Shown: one piece after another, positions 35,264-43,712 of the stretch
How positions within the stretch are numbered: position 1 is the first letter of the stretch
Layout: the number at the start of each line of letters is the position of its first letter
Origin: Bacteroidales bacterium
Lineage (GTDB): Bacteria; Bacteroidota; Bacteroidia; Bacteroidales; UBA932
DNA: 64,000 bases
Assembly (NCBI GenBank): GCA_017527625.1
Contig: JAFXPV010000007.1
Location: 43,181 to 107,180, forward strand
Reading direction: 5' to 3'
Notes under the pieces: generated by a model
The model's input: only the letters and a program-made list of their open reading frames with translations
What the model was told of the DNA's origin: nothing
The model's database searches: none
Made by a program: the position numbers and the translations under genes

Positions 35264-37047
35264 TCCACAGTTATCGTTTTTTCAAGGTTCTCCCACTTCT
35301 CCCCGTCCAACGTATATGTTACCTTCAGCACGTGCCTGCCCCTTTCGGTGAGCGTGACGCTCGGGCCTTCGCACGGCTGTCCGTCGAAATACCAGGTCTG
35401 CTGCAGGGGCTGCGCATAGATGTTGATTATATTCAGACGCAGCACGTCTCCTGTCGACATCGGGTTGCCCGGAATCGCAATAAGGGGATAGCTGGTCAAG
35501 TCGGGGATGGTGGTGAATTCGATATGGTAGCGCTTGCCCTCGATGTCTCCATCGGTGGCAACGATGTCGCACTGGTAAGTTTCGCCGGCCGCCAGGTTGC
35601 TGAACGTGTATTCACGGCCCTCGGGGTATGCGGTCTCCATAAGGATGCTCCTTGCTGAGCCCCAGCGGATCAGCCAGGACGCACTGCTCTGCCTGTCGGC
35701 CTCCCATTCTATGCGCGCGTCCCTCTGGTTGGCGAAGACGTTGCATTCAAGCACCTGCGGCAGCATCCAGTAGATGTCCGGCACGATATCGAATTCCGCA
35801 GCGCCCGAGTACGTCGAACCGAGGCCTTTGATGCCGTATCCGGCGCCGTCTCCGTTCCACTGCCACAGCGCATCGTTCTCATTCGAGATGATAGATGTCG
35901 TGCCCGAGCTGCCGGGGTAGAAAACCGCCGCGACATCGTCGGTGCGGGTGATGTTTACAAGTTCAGCGCAAGGATGTGCTGCGCAGCAGTTGATGGCATT
36001 GACCCGCCATCTCTCGGCAGCAGTCATCGAGCCGGCCGTATTGAAGGATTTGTCGATATGGTAGACGAGCAGTCCGCTGCCGCCTATGTGGGCGTCCCAT
36101 TTGGCTCCGCTGCGGTATTCTATCAGGAAATACTCTCCCGGATTGGATGTGGACACCTTAAGGGCCATATTGGATGTCTCTATTGACGGAAGGTAATAGT
36201 GCCTGCCGGGCTCGACTTCTTCGGTGTACAGCAGTCCAAGCAGTTCCCTCTCTACGGCGCCGAGCCAGGGCGGCGTGTTGCCGTAGTTGTTGAGGTTGCC
36301 TTTGTCCATTATGGATATGCTGCCGAACAGAGGGTTGCAAGCGCCTTCCGCTTCGCCGTTCACGTCATAAAGGTCAGGAAGTCCGATGCTGTGCAGGATT
36401 TCGTGGCAGATGGTGCCTATGCCTGCGCTGTGGCTGCGGTCCCTGCCTGAGAACTCGCTGTAGCAGGCTACCTTTCCGAGCCGCTTGCCGGAATAATATT
36501 TCTTCAGCCTTCCCAGGTCGTCATTCATCGGCCAAATATCCTGGGGATTGTCGCTCTCCGCCTCGTTGTTGCCGGGGAAGATGACGAATACCATATCTAT
36601 CTCGTTGTCGGAGTCGCTGTCGAACCGGGAGAAATCCACTCCCGTGGCCACTTCGGCGGCGCAGGCGTGCAGGAACAGGTCGTTGATGTGGCTGTCGCCG
36701 GAAGATTTGTTGCCGCCGTAATAGACAGCCTTCTCCGGAAGGGTCACCTGGTCGAGCACCGTGAACTTGAACTGGAACGCGCCGCCAAGGTTGTCCTGAA
36801 GGTAAGAACCTACTCCGCCGGTGCCTTCGTCGTTGTTGAGAAGGTAGCTGTTGAAAAGGTCGTCCAGCCAGGCCAGGGGGTCTGGCCGGGAGAAGTCCAG
36901 GTCTGAGAAAGCGGCCGGGATGACGGCGACATTGATTGTGACGCCGCTCAGGCGGGTGTCGGCGGCACTTGAGGATACGGCCGAAATGCCGGCTGCGGTC
37001 AGCAGCAAGGCAGCAGTCAGGAAATGCATCAGCCGTCTCATAAGCAT
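35260..37047 (-). CDS. Secreted M6-like zinc metalloprotease
   Basis: 595 residues with a signal peptide (HFLTAALLLTAAGISAV). Catalytic zinc motif HEILHSIGLPDLYD (HExxHxxGxxD) near residue 220, as in immune-inhibitor-A M6 proteases; SIMDKGNLNN follows as the Met-turn-like region. C-terminal half is made of fibronectin-like or Ig-like domains (LTSYPLIAIPGNPMSTGD, HVLKVTYTLDGEKW). Start is uncertain: MLMRRLM and MRRLM both fit. Divergent from the glycosyltransferase cluster. Confidence 0.85.
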   Translation of the reverse strand: MLMRRLMHFLTAALLLTAAGISAVSSSAADTRLSGVTINVAVIPAAFSDLDFSRPDPLAWLDDLFNSYLLNNDEGTGGVGSYLQDNLGGAFQFKFTVLDQVTLPEKAVYYGGNKSSGDSHINDLFLHACAAEVATGVDFSRFDSDSDNEIDMVFVIFPGNNEAESDNPQDIWPMNDDLGRLKKYYSGKRLGKVACYSEFSGRDRSHSAGIGTICHEILHSIGLPDLYDVNGEAEGACNPLFGSISIMDKGNLNNYGNTPPWLGAVERELLGLLYTEEVEPGRHYYLPSIETSNMALKVSTSNPGEYFLIEYRSGAKWDAHIGGSGLLVYHIDKSFNTAGSMTAAERWRVNAINCCAAHPCAELVNITRTDDVAAVFYPGSSGTTSIISNENDALWQWNGDGAGYGIKGLGSTYSGAAEFDIVPDIYWMLPQVLECNVFANQRDARIEWEADRQSSASWLIRWGSARSILMETAYPEGREYTFSNLAAGETYQCDIVATDGDIEGKRYHIEFTTIPDLTSYPLIAIPGNPMSTGDVLRLNIINIYAQPLQQTWYFDGQPCEGPSVTLTERGRHVLKVTYTLDGEKWENLEKTITVE

Positions 37048-37086
37048 AAATGCTGGATATAACTTCCGAAGTTAACCATATTCTTT

Positions 37087-37094
37087 TATCTTTG
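37087..37094 (+). promoter_or_regulatory. -7 box of the lipid-glycosylation cluster
   Basis: TATCTTTG lies 19 bases before the GT2 ATG. An inverted repeat AACTTC-C-GAAGTT at 37061-37073 just upstream could be an operator. Confidence 0.45.
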
Positions 37095-37113
37095 CAAACA
37101 GCCATACCGAACT

Positions 37114-37854
37114 ATGAACCGGACGTCAGACTACCAGTTTACCATAATAGTTCCGTTCTATAACGAAGAGGACAACACCGCAGCGATGGAGAGCAAGCTT
37201 GCGGCGTACCTGCCTGTCTGCGCAGCGTCGCCGGCGTGCGTCCTTTTTGTCAATGACGGCTCCACCGACGGCGGAGGAGCCGTCGTCCGGGAATTCTGCT
37301 CGCGGCACGAGGATTTCTTCTATCTGGAGCTGGAGAGCAACACCGGTCTGAGCGGGGCCCTGAAAGCCGGTTTCGACAATTGCTTCTCCCCTTTGCTGGG
37401 CTATATCGACGCCGACTTCCAGACAGATGTCAATGATTTCAACCTGCTGCTGCCCTTTGCAGGCCAGTTCGAGATGGTCACCGGCATCCGTGCCAAGCGC
37501 AACGACGGTTTTGTAAAGAGGGCGTCCAGCCGCTTTGCGAACGCTTTCCGCAGGGCCTTCACCCACGACGGAGTGTCAGACACCGGCTGCCCGCTGAAAG
37601 TGATACGCGCCGACGTGGCCCGCAGGCTTCCGATGTTCAACGGAATGCACCGCTTCCTTCCCGCCCTGGTCCAGATGGCCGGCGGCAGAGTGAAACAAGT
37701 AGAAGTGAGGCATTACCCCCGCCTGGCCGGAAAGTCGAAGTATCACCTCTTCAACCGTATTCTCGGCCCGCTGGGAGATTGCTTCGGCTATCGCTGGATG
37801 GCAAAGAGATATATAGACTACAAGATAAAGGAAGACAGTTTGAATGGACAGTAG
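37114..37854 (+). CDS. Glycosyltransferase family 2, dolichyl-phosphate mannosyltransferase type
   Basis: 246 residues, cytosolic GT-A enzyme. Nucleotide-sugar motifs IIVPFYNEEDNTAAMESKL, FVNDGSTDG, and DxD-type YIDADFQTD; late KSKYHLFNRIL is the family C-terminal segment without the extra membrane spans some relatives have. Probably loads a sugar on undecaprenyl phosphate (ArnC-like role) for the downstream ArnT-like enzyme. Overlaps the LAB_N gene by 11 bases. Confidence 0.9.
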   Translation: MNRTSDYQFTIIVPFYNEEDNTAAMESKLAAYLPVCAASPACVLFVNDGSTDGGGAVVREFCSRHEDFFYLELESNTGLSGALKAGFDNCFSPLLGYIDADFQTDVNDFNLLLPFAGQFEMVTGIRAKRNDGFVKRASSRFANAFRRAFTHDGVSDTGCPLKVIRADVARRLPMFNGMHRFLPALVQMAGGRVKQVEVRHYPRLAGKSKYHLFNRILGPLGDCFGYRWMAKRYIDYKIKEDSLNGQ

Positions 37855-38491
37855 CTGGTATATATATGCTTTAGGATTCGTCGGACAGATACTGTTTTCG
37901 GCAAGGGTGCTGGTGCAGTGGCTTATGTCCGAGAAGCAGAAAAAAGTCGTCAACCCGACCATATTCTGGGTGTTGAGCCTCGTCGCGTCGATAGTGTATT
38001 TCGTGTACGCCTACCTTCGCAACGACTTCTCCATAATGCTGGGGCTGTTCATTTCCTACTATATCTACCTTTGGAATATGGGTATGAAAGGGGTGTGGAA
38101 GAATCTTTCCGACGCCCTGCGCAAAACTGTGGTTGCAGCGCTTGTCGCCCTGCCCGTGGCTGCGGTGTCGGTGCTGTTCCTGCGGGACCCTTCGGCTGCG
38201 GTCGACACCCTGTTCAAGAACGAACTCATCCCGGGCTGGATGATAGCTATGGGAACGATCGGCCAGCTGGTCTTCACGGTCCGCTTCATCTATCAGTTCT
38301 TGTATTCCCGCAAGCGCAACGAGTCGCTGCTGCCGGTAGGCTTCTGGATCATAGGCATCGTGGGCTCCACCATCCTGGTGACCTACGGCGCTCTCAGGCA
38401 CGACTGGGTGCTCCTTGTCGGCCAGGCCTTCGGCTGGGTAACCTACGTCCGTAATCTTATGATATGGAACAGAAGTCACCGCGCCTCATAG
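37844..38491 (+). CDS. Membrane protein with two LAB_N domains
   Basis: 215 residues, about six spans. The lipid-A-disaccharide-synthase N-terminal domain occurs twice: YALGFVGQILFSARVLVQWL with FWVLSLVASIVYFVYAYL, and GTIGQLVFTVRFIYQFLYS with FWIIGIVGSTILVTYGAL. Both copies keep the R-x-(V/I)-x-Q-(W/F) and FW motifs. Role likely lipid-sugar handling between GT2 and ArnT-like proteins, the typical three-gene arrangement. Overlaps the next gene by 28 bases. Confidence 0.88.
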   Translation: MDSSWYIYALGFVGQILFSARVLVQWLMSEKQKKVVNPTIFWVLSLVASIVYFVYAYLRNDFSIMLGLFISYYIYLWNMGMKGVWKNLSDALRKTVVAALVALPVAAVSVLFLRDPSAAVDTLFKNELIPGWMIAMGTIGQLVFTVRFIYQFLYSRKRNESLLPVGFWIIGIVGSTILVTYGALRHDWVLLVGQAFGWVTYVRNLMIWNRSHRAS

Positions 38492-40011
38492 TGCTTTTCG
38501 CCCTCTGCGCCGCGGCGCTGCTGCCGCTGATGCTCTTCAGGGACCCTACGGTAAGCAATGAACTCCGCTATTTGAGCATAGTGGACGAGGCTCTGCGCGA
38601 CGGTCATCGCTTCGCCTTTTTCAACCACGGGATCCCATACGCCGACAAGCCGCCGCTCTTTTTCTGGCTGATGATGCTCGGCCGTGTGGTATTCGGCTGC
38701 CACAGTATGCTCTGGCTGTCGCTGCTGTCGCTCATCCCAGCTTTCGTGACCGTGGCGGTGCTGGACCGCTGGTGCGGGACGGCCCTGCCGGCAAGCTGCC
38801 GCACTGCCGCCGCCGTGGCGCTGCTGTCGACATTCTATTTCGCCGGAAGCGCGGTGACGGTCAGGATGGATATGATGATGACGATGTTCATCACTCTGGC
38901 CCTGTACACATTCTACCGGATGTATGAAGGTGACGGAAGGCTGCGGCTTCGCATCGCTTTTCCCGTGTACATCTTCCTCTCCATATTTTCCAAAGGTGCC
39001 GTGGGCTTCCTCGTGCCGCTGCTCTGCGTGCCTGCCTTCCTGCTGGCGTGCAAGCAGCTGCGCAGCATCGGCCGCTACTGGGGCTGGATGACCTGGGGCA
39101 TCCTCGTGCTGCTCTGCTCAGGGTGGTTCTTCGCCGCGTACCGGGAGGGTGGCGGCGAATACCTGAGCAACATCCTCTTCCACCAGACATTGGACAGGGC
39201 AGTCGTCGCTTTCGACCACAAGGCTCCGTTCTACTACTATTGCCTGCACTTCTGGTATATTATGTTCCCCTGGTGCATATTGGCGGCCGGCACTCTTGTC
39301 ATTGCCTTCATCCGCAGGCAGGAGATGGGCGACAAGGCCAGGTTTATGGCCTGCTCGGCAGCCGTCATACTGGTGATGCTGTCGCTCATCAGCGGCAAGC
39401 TGGATATCTATTTCCTCCCGGCCGTCGGACTTGTCATCTATGCCACCTTTATGCTGCTGCCGGGATTCAAGGCCCGCAAGTTCGTGAAATGGGCTATGGC
39501 CGCGCCGCTGGCTCTCGCTGCAGTCGCGCTGCCGGTCGGTTTTGCCATCGCGCGTAAAGGCGCTGATGCCGACTCGCTGGTCGGGGTCCTCAGCCCCTGG
39601 CTGCTCGTGCCGCTGGAAACCGGCCTCATCGCAGCTGTCGTGGCGGCACTGAAGGACAACATCAAGGCCTCGACATACAGTTTTGCGGCAGGCCTCTACA
39701 TCGCCTTGTTCATCTTCGGCCTGCAGGTGGAACAGGTCAATCCCTACATAGGCTACCGCTCGGTCTGCGAGGAGGCCAGGGCTGCCGCGGCCCGGGAGGG
39801 CATCGACCGTTTCGTGCTTGCGACAAATCCCGACGGCACTGCGGTGATGGACAGGGGAGAGAACATCGATGTCTACGTCGGCAGCCTTGAGAAATATCCG
39901 GCGACGGACATCGAATCATCGTCAGACAATATCGTTGGGGACACAAATGGCATCATTGTGTTCACCGAAACTCATAAAAAACCTACCTTTGTGGTATATG
40001 GACACTATTAA
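38464..40011 (+). CDS. ArnT-like GT83/GT39 membrane glycosyltransferase
   Basis: 515 residues with about ten spans. N-terminal motif DPTVSNELRYLSIVDEALRD and FNHGIPYADKPPLFFW are those of lipid A aminoarabinose-type transferases, with the acidic residue in the first periplasmic loop. C-terminal periplasmic part from about residue 420. It likely transfers a sugar from an undecaprenyl carrier to lipid A or a glycan. Its last 14 bases contain the start of alr. Confidence 0.87.
   Translation: MEQKSPRLIVLFALCAAALLPLMLFRDPTVSNELRYLSIVDEALRDGHRFAFFNHGIPYADKPPLFFWLMMLGRVVFGCHSMLWLSLLSLIPAFVTVAVLDRWCGTALPASCRTAAAVALLSTFYFAGSAVTVRMDMMMTMFITLALYTFYRMYEGDGRLRLRIAFPVYIFLSIFSKGAVGFLVPLLCVPAFLLACKQLRSIGRYWGWMTWGILVLLCSGWFFAAYREGGGEYLSNILFHQTLDRAVVAFDHKAPFYYYCLHFWYIMFPWCILAAGTLVIAFIRRQEMGDKARFMACSAAVILVMLSLISGKLDIYFLPAVGLVIYATFMLLPGFKARKFVKWAMAAPLALAAVALPVGFAIARKGADADSLVGVLSPWLLVPLETGLIAAVVAALKDNIKASTYSFAAGLYIALFIFGLQVEQVNPYIGYRSVCEEARAAAAREGIDRFVLATNPDGTAVMDRGENIDVYVGSLEKYPATDIESSSDNIVGDTNGIIVFTETHKKPTFVVYGHY
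39984..39991 (+). promoter_or_regulatory. -7 box of alr inside the upstream gene
   Basis: TACCTTTG lies within the ArnT-like coding sequence; the alr ATG begins six bases later, so a transcript from it would be leaderless. Confidence 0.5.
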
Positions 40012-41116
40012 ACAAACAATACCGCACGCCCAGCTCGAAGTGAGCCGCGGCGCGGTGCTCAACAACTATAGATATTACCGGTCAAAACTCAAACCCGGCA
40101 CAAAGATGCTGGTGGTCGTGAAGGCCAACTCATACGGCCACGGAGCTACCGAGTTCGCACGCCTGCTGGAAGAGGCCGGGGTAGACTACCTCGGCGTAGC
40201 AACGCCTCTCGAAGGCATCCGCCTGCGCAAGGACGGCATCAAACTTCCGATCCTGGTGCTTACCACCGGCACTGAGAGCTATCCGGAGATCATAGAGAAC
40301 GACCTTGAGCCGGGCATCCCCACTATGGAGGCTCTCAAGCGTTTCAGCGACGAAGTGGCAAAGTCAGGCCGCAGCGCATATCCCATCCATATCACCCTCG
40401 ACACCGGTATGCACCGTCTCGGTTTCGTGCAGCAGGAGCTCGACGCCCTGATGGCGTTTATGAAGATTGAGAAGAACCTTACTGTGAAGTCTCTCTATTC
40501 CCATCTCGCCGCTGCCGACGAATATGTGCACGACGATTTCACCCGCGGTCAGATCGCGCTTTTCGAGCAGATGAGCGAGCGTCTGAGCGCCTCGTTCGGC
40601 TACCGCCCGCTGAGGCACATCCTCAACACAGCCGGCATCGAGCGTTTCACCGAATTCCAGATGGATATGGTCCGTCTCGGACTGGGCATCTATGGTTTCA
40701 GCTATGACGACTGCAAGCCGCTTCAGACCACTTGCAGCTTCCGCTGTCCCATCATCCAGATAAAGCATCTCAAACCCGAGGACGGCACTGTCGGCTACGG
40801 ACGCAAGGGTCTGCTGTCGAAGTCAGGCAACACCATCGCCACAATCTGCGTGGGTTATGCCGACGGCCTCAACCGTCACCTCGGCAACGGCAAGGCTTCT
40901 TTCGAAGTCAACGGCAAGATGGCTCCGACGATCGGCAGCATCTGTATGGATATGTGTATGATCGATATCACCGGTATAGACGCGCAGGTGGGGGATATCG
41001 TCACCATCTTCGGCAAAAACCCCACGGCAAAAGACCTCGCCGACAAGATAGCGACTATCCCGTACGAAATATTCACGGCCATTGACAGCCGTGTCAAGAG
41101 GATAATGGTCGACTGA
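39998..41116 (+). CDS. alr: Alanine racemase
   Basis: 372 residues from MDTIKQTIPHAQLEVSRGAV; the long upstream in-frame extension lies in the preceding gene. Interconverts L- and D-alanine for peptidoglycan. PLP lysine in MLVVVKANSYGHG, substrate-binding HRLGFVQQ, and catalytic tyrosine in GTVGYGRKGLL; SICMDMCMIDITG is the C-terminal barrel signature. Starts with only a 14-base overlap with the ArnT-like gene. Confidence 0.95.
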   Translation: MDTIKQTIPHAQLEVSRGAVLNNYRYYRSKLKPGTKMLVVVKANSYGHGATEFARLLEEAGVDYLGVATPLEGIRLRKDGIKLPILVLTTGTESYPEIIENDLEPGIPTMEALKRFSDEVAKSGRSAYPIHITLDTGMHRLGFVQQELDALMAFMKIEKNLTVKSLYSHLAAADEYVHDDFTRGQIALFEQMSERLSASFGYRPLRHILNTAGIERFTEFQMDMVRLGLGIYGFSYDDCKPLQTTCSFRCPIIQIKHLKPEDGTVGYGRKGLLSKSGNTIATICVGYADGLNRHLGNGKASFEVNGKMAPTIGSICMDMCMIDITGIDAQVGDIVTIFGKNPTAKDLADKIATIPYEIFTAIDSRVKRIMVD

Positions 41117-41117
41117 C

Positions 41118-42464
41118 CTAGATTCCCGTGTAGCTTTCGGGGGTGATGGCCCTCAGCTCGTTCTTTACGCTTTCGGAGACTTCGAGAGAGTTGATGAAGT
41201 TGTCGATGTCGGTTTTTGTTATGCCTCTGTTGGTGCGGGTGAGCTCCTTGAGCGTCTCGTAAGGATTGGGATAGCCCTCGCGGCGCAGGATGGTCTGGAT
41301 GCCTTCGGCGACTACCGAGTAGTTGTTGCGAAGGTCTTCCTCGAGTTTCTGGCGGTTGAGGATGAGCTTGTTCAGACCTTTAAGCAGGGATTTGAGGGCA
41401 AGCATCGAATGGGCGACCGGAACTCCCACATTGCGAAGGACGGTGGAGTCGGTCAAGTCTCTCTGCATCCTTGACACGGGCAGCTTGGCTGCCAGGTGGG
41501 CGTAGATGGCATTGGCGACTCCGAGGTTGCCTTCGGCATTCTCGAAATCGATGGGATTGACCTTATGAGGCATTGCGGATGAGCCGACCTCTCCGGCTTT
41601 GATCTTCTGCTTGAAATATTCCATCGAGATGTATGTCCACATATCGCGGCACAGGTCGATGAGGATGGTGTTGATGCGGGACAGGTTCTGGAACAGGGCG
41701 GCCAGGTAGTCGTAATGCTCGATCTGGGTGGTGGGGAAGGAGCGGTCGAGGCCGAGGGAGGCCACGAAGTTGTCTGCGAACTGGTTCCAGTCTTTGTCGG
41801 GATATGCTACGTGGTGGGCGTTGAGGTTGCCGGTGGCGCCTCCGAACTTGGCCGGATAGCGGGCGTCAAGCAGGTCCTTGCGCTGCATCGAGAGTCTGGC
41901 CACGAAGACTTCTATCTCTTTGCCCAGGCGGGTGGGGGAAGCCGGCTGGCCGTGGGTATGGGCGAGCATCGGCACGTCTTTCCACTCCTGCGCCAGTCCC
42001 TCAAGAGTGTTGATCACATCGTCGAGGACAGGCATATAAACTTCTGAAATGCCTTCCCTCATAGACAGCGGCACCGAAGTGTTGTTGATGTCCTGGGAAG
42101 TCAGGCCGAAATGGACGAATTCGCTGAAGCGCTTGTTTATTCCGAGTCTGTCGAAACGGTCCTTGATGAAATACTCGACAGCCTTGACGTCGTGGTTGGT
42201 GGTTTTCTCGATCTCCTTCACCTGCAGGGCGTCTTCGATGGTGAAACTGCCGTATATGTCGCGAAGGTCGTCGAACAGCGCCTTGTTGAAACCTTCCAGC
42301 TGGGGCAGGGGCAGGTTGCACAGCGCGATGAAATATTCGATCTCTACTCTTACGCGATACCTTATGAGGGCGAATTCAGAAAAATATCTGCCAAGGGACT
42401 CAGTTTGCAAGTAATAACGTCCGTCAATCGGAGAGATGGCTGTCAGTGGATTCAGCATATTCAA
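41118..42464 (-). CDS. purB: Adenylosuccinate lyase
   Basis: 448 residues. Splits SAICAR and adenylosuccinate, releasing fumarate, in purine synthesis. Signature GSSAMPHKVNPIDFENAEGN is complete, with PTTQIEHYD, LAHTHGQPASPT and HFGLTSQDINNT (substrate sites). N-terminus NPLTAISPIDGRYYLQTESL is standard. Converges on alr with one base between; the promoter area and a repeat-rich gap lie upstream. Confidence 0.95.
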   Translation of the reverse strand: MNMLNPLTAISPIDGRYYLQTESLGRYFSEFALIRYRVRVEIEYFIALCNLPLPQLEGFNKALFDDLRDIYGSFTIEDALQVKEIEKTTNHDVKAVEYFIKDRFDRLGINKRFSEFVHFGLTSQDINNTSVPLSMREGISEVYMPVLDDVINTLEGLAQEWKDVPMLAHTHGQPASPTRLGKEIEVFVARLSMQRKDLLDARYPAKFGGATGNLNAHHVAYPDKDWNQFADNFVASLGLDRSFPTTQIEHYDYLAALFQNLSRINTILIDLCRDMWTYISMEYFKQKIKAGEVGSSAMPHKVNPIDFENAEGNLGVANAIYAHLAAKLPVSRMQRDLTDSTVLRNVGVPVAHSMLALKSLLKGLNKLILNRQKLEEDLRNNYSVVAEGIQTILRREGYPNPYETLKELTRTNRGITKTDIDNFINSLEVSESVKNELRAITPESYTGI

Positions 42465-42528
42465 TCGTTTAGATTATTGAAACGCAAATTTAGAATAAAA
42501 ATTCAAGTTCGTCCCGAAAACAGCAGCC

Positions 42529-42557
42529 TTTTCGCCAGAGGCCGACTTTCACGGATT
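42529..42557 (+). repeat. Dispersed repeat R1, copy 1
   Basis: 29-base copy with TTTTCGCCAGA and ACTTTCACGGATT matching 45128-45156 at 26 of 29 positions, in direct orientation. Confidence 0.6.
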
Positions 42558-42807
42558 TTTGCAAACCCCGCTGCAGGTATCTAAGGATTCGGCGCTTCTA
42601 CAAGCCATTTTTAAGAAATCCCCTTAAAGAAAGGTGAATGATACCATTTTCGTCTCTCTGAGTCAGAAGCGGTGTTGCGCTGATAACATATTTGGGATGG
42701 TTATCCTTTATTGGCAGAGGTAAGTTTGTAGCGATTTTTGTTGTCCTTGAACAATAAAAATAAGAAATTTTGATATTCGTTGTCTATAGACCATAAATTT
42801 ATAGCAT

Positions 42808-42841
42808 CGCACACCCGCTACAGAAGGTGCGGCGGGCGACG
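42808..42841. repeat. Dispersed repeat R2, copy 1
   Basis: Contains CCCGCT-CAG and the 15-base AGGTGCGGCGGGCGA also found in R2 copy 2, with CCCGC/GCGGG arms able to pair. Confidence 0.55.
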
Positions 42842-42884
42842 ATGATTGTTTATTCAAAAATATCTGTTATGAAGGATTGTTCCC

Positions 42885-43415
42885 TTAATTACCGACGGTA
42901 AGCGAAGGGTCGATGTCTATGAGGTTGCAATAGAGAAAGCCGTCAGTCAGGTATTCTCCTATGCTGCAGCTGAAACCTACTTTGTCGAAATGGAGGATTA
43001 CATAATCGTCACCCTTGTCGGCTATGCTTATGTTTCCGTCGTATGTATGGGTTGTGGCCTCGCTGTTGCTTGATGCAGGGAAAGAAAACATAAATCTGCT
43101 TGGATTAATCGTATCTCCAACCTTCAAGTTGTCAACATTTTCAAAGTAAATGCTTAAGATGAAAAAATCGTATACCATCTTACCCCCGCTGCTTGCCCAA
43201 AGATGGGATTGACCGGCAATGTCGCTCCTCTTCGTTATGACGGGGCTCTTGAAAGTTGCAACTGCAGTCTCTGGCTTTTCACCTTTGGTGGTTATGGTAG
43301 TCTTTGCCGCTTTCGAGCTGTCTTTGAAAAGCTCCTCCGGAGAAATGTAGCCATCCTTGCTGCAAGATGTCGCAATTAATGCAATGGTGAAAATGGTGAA
43401 AAATAAACGCTTCAT
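42885..43415 (-). CDS. Island lipoprotein 1
   Basis: 176 residues; lipobox IATSC (Cys18) after MKRLFFTIFTIAL. Mature protein starts with a polar region rich in K/T/E (TTKGEKPETAVATF) and then beta strands (YDFFILSIYFENVDN, VILHFDKVGFSC). No family recognised. No CATG in it, unlike the genes further right. Probably monocistronic, separated from the serpin by 297 bases. Confidence 0.7.
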   Translation of the reverse strand: MKRLFFTIFTIALIATSCSKDGYISPEELFKDSSKAAKTTITTKGEKPETAVATFKSPVITKRSDIAGQSHLWASSGGKMVYDFFILSIYFENVDNLKVGDTINPSRFMFSFPASSNSEATTHTYDGNISIADKGDDYVILHFDKVGFSCSIGEYLTDGFLYCNLIDIDPSLTVGN

Positions 43416-43712
43416 AGTTCTGTCAAATAGATGTGTTTATTCTTATAACTCTCAAAAATACAAAATACTGCGTGCAAATAGAAAATAAATACGAATGGAG
43501 CGGACATATTGAGGCCGAACTTCTCTTGCCTGGCTGCAGGATGATTCTTTCTTCTTCTGTCAGAGCATTAATTTTCTCCAGGAAACCCTTTCGCGATTTC
43601 TTTACTTGAGTCTTGGATACAGCAATCGCCCGCTGCAGTAGGTGCGGCGGGCGATAATTGATTAGCTTATTAATTAGCGTGATTATTAAGCATTGATACA
43701 ATAGAAAAAATA
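43416..43712. other. Intergenic gap with R2 copy 2
   Basis: Apart from repeat R2 (43625-43655) I see no feature. A 92-codon reading frame on the minus strand runs through the repeat but has no support as a gene. Confidence 0.5.
43625..43655. repeat. Dispersed repeat R2, copy 2, perfect hairpin
   Basis: ATCGCCCGC and GCGGGCGAT form a 9-bp perfect stem around a 13-base loop that contains GTAGGTGC. Shares the 15-base core with copy 1. Confidence 0.65.

Larger units (their letters stand above)
42465..42884. other. 420-base intergenic gap with repeats
   Basis: Holds the purB upstream region with a TAAATTTG box on the minus strand (42485-42492), a copy of the TTTTCGCCAGA-ACTTTCACGGATT repeat (42529-42557) and a hairpin-forming copy of the AGGTGCGGCGGGCGA repeat (42808-42841). 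No convincing ORF. It forms the left edge of the accessory island. Confidence 0.6.

Noticed and set aside
43423..43701. 92-codon minus-strand frame after lipoprotein 1
   Set aside because: Runs through the R2 hairpin, no signal peptide or family; composition changes abruptly along it.
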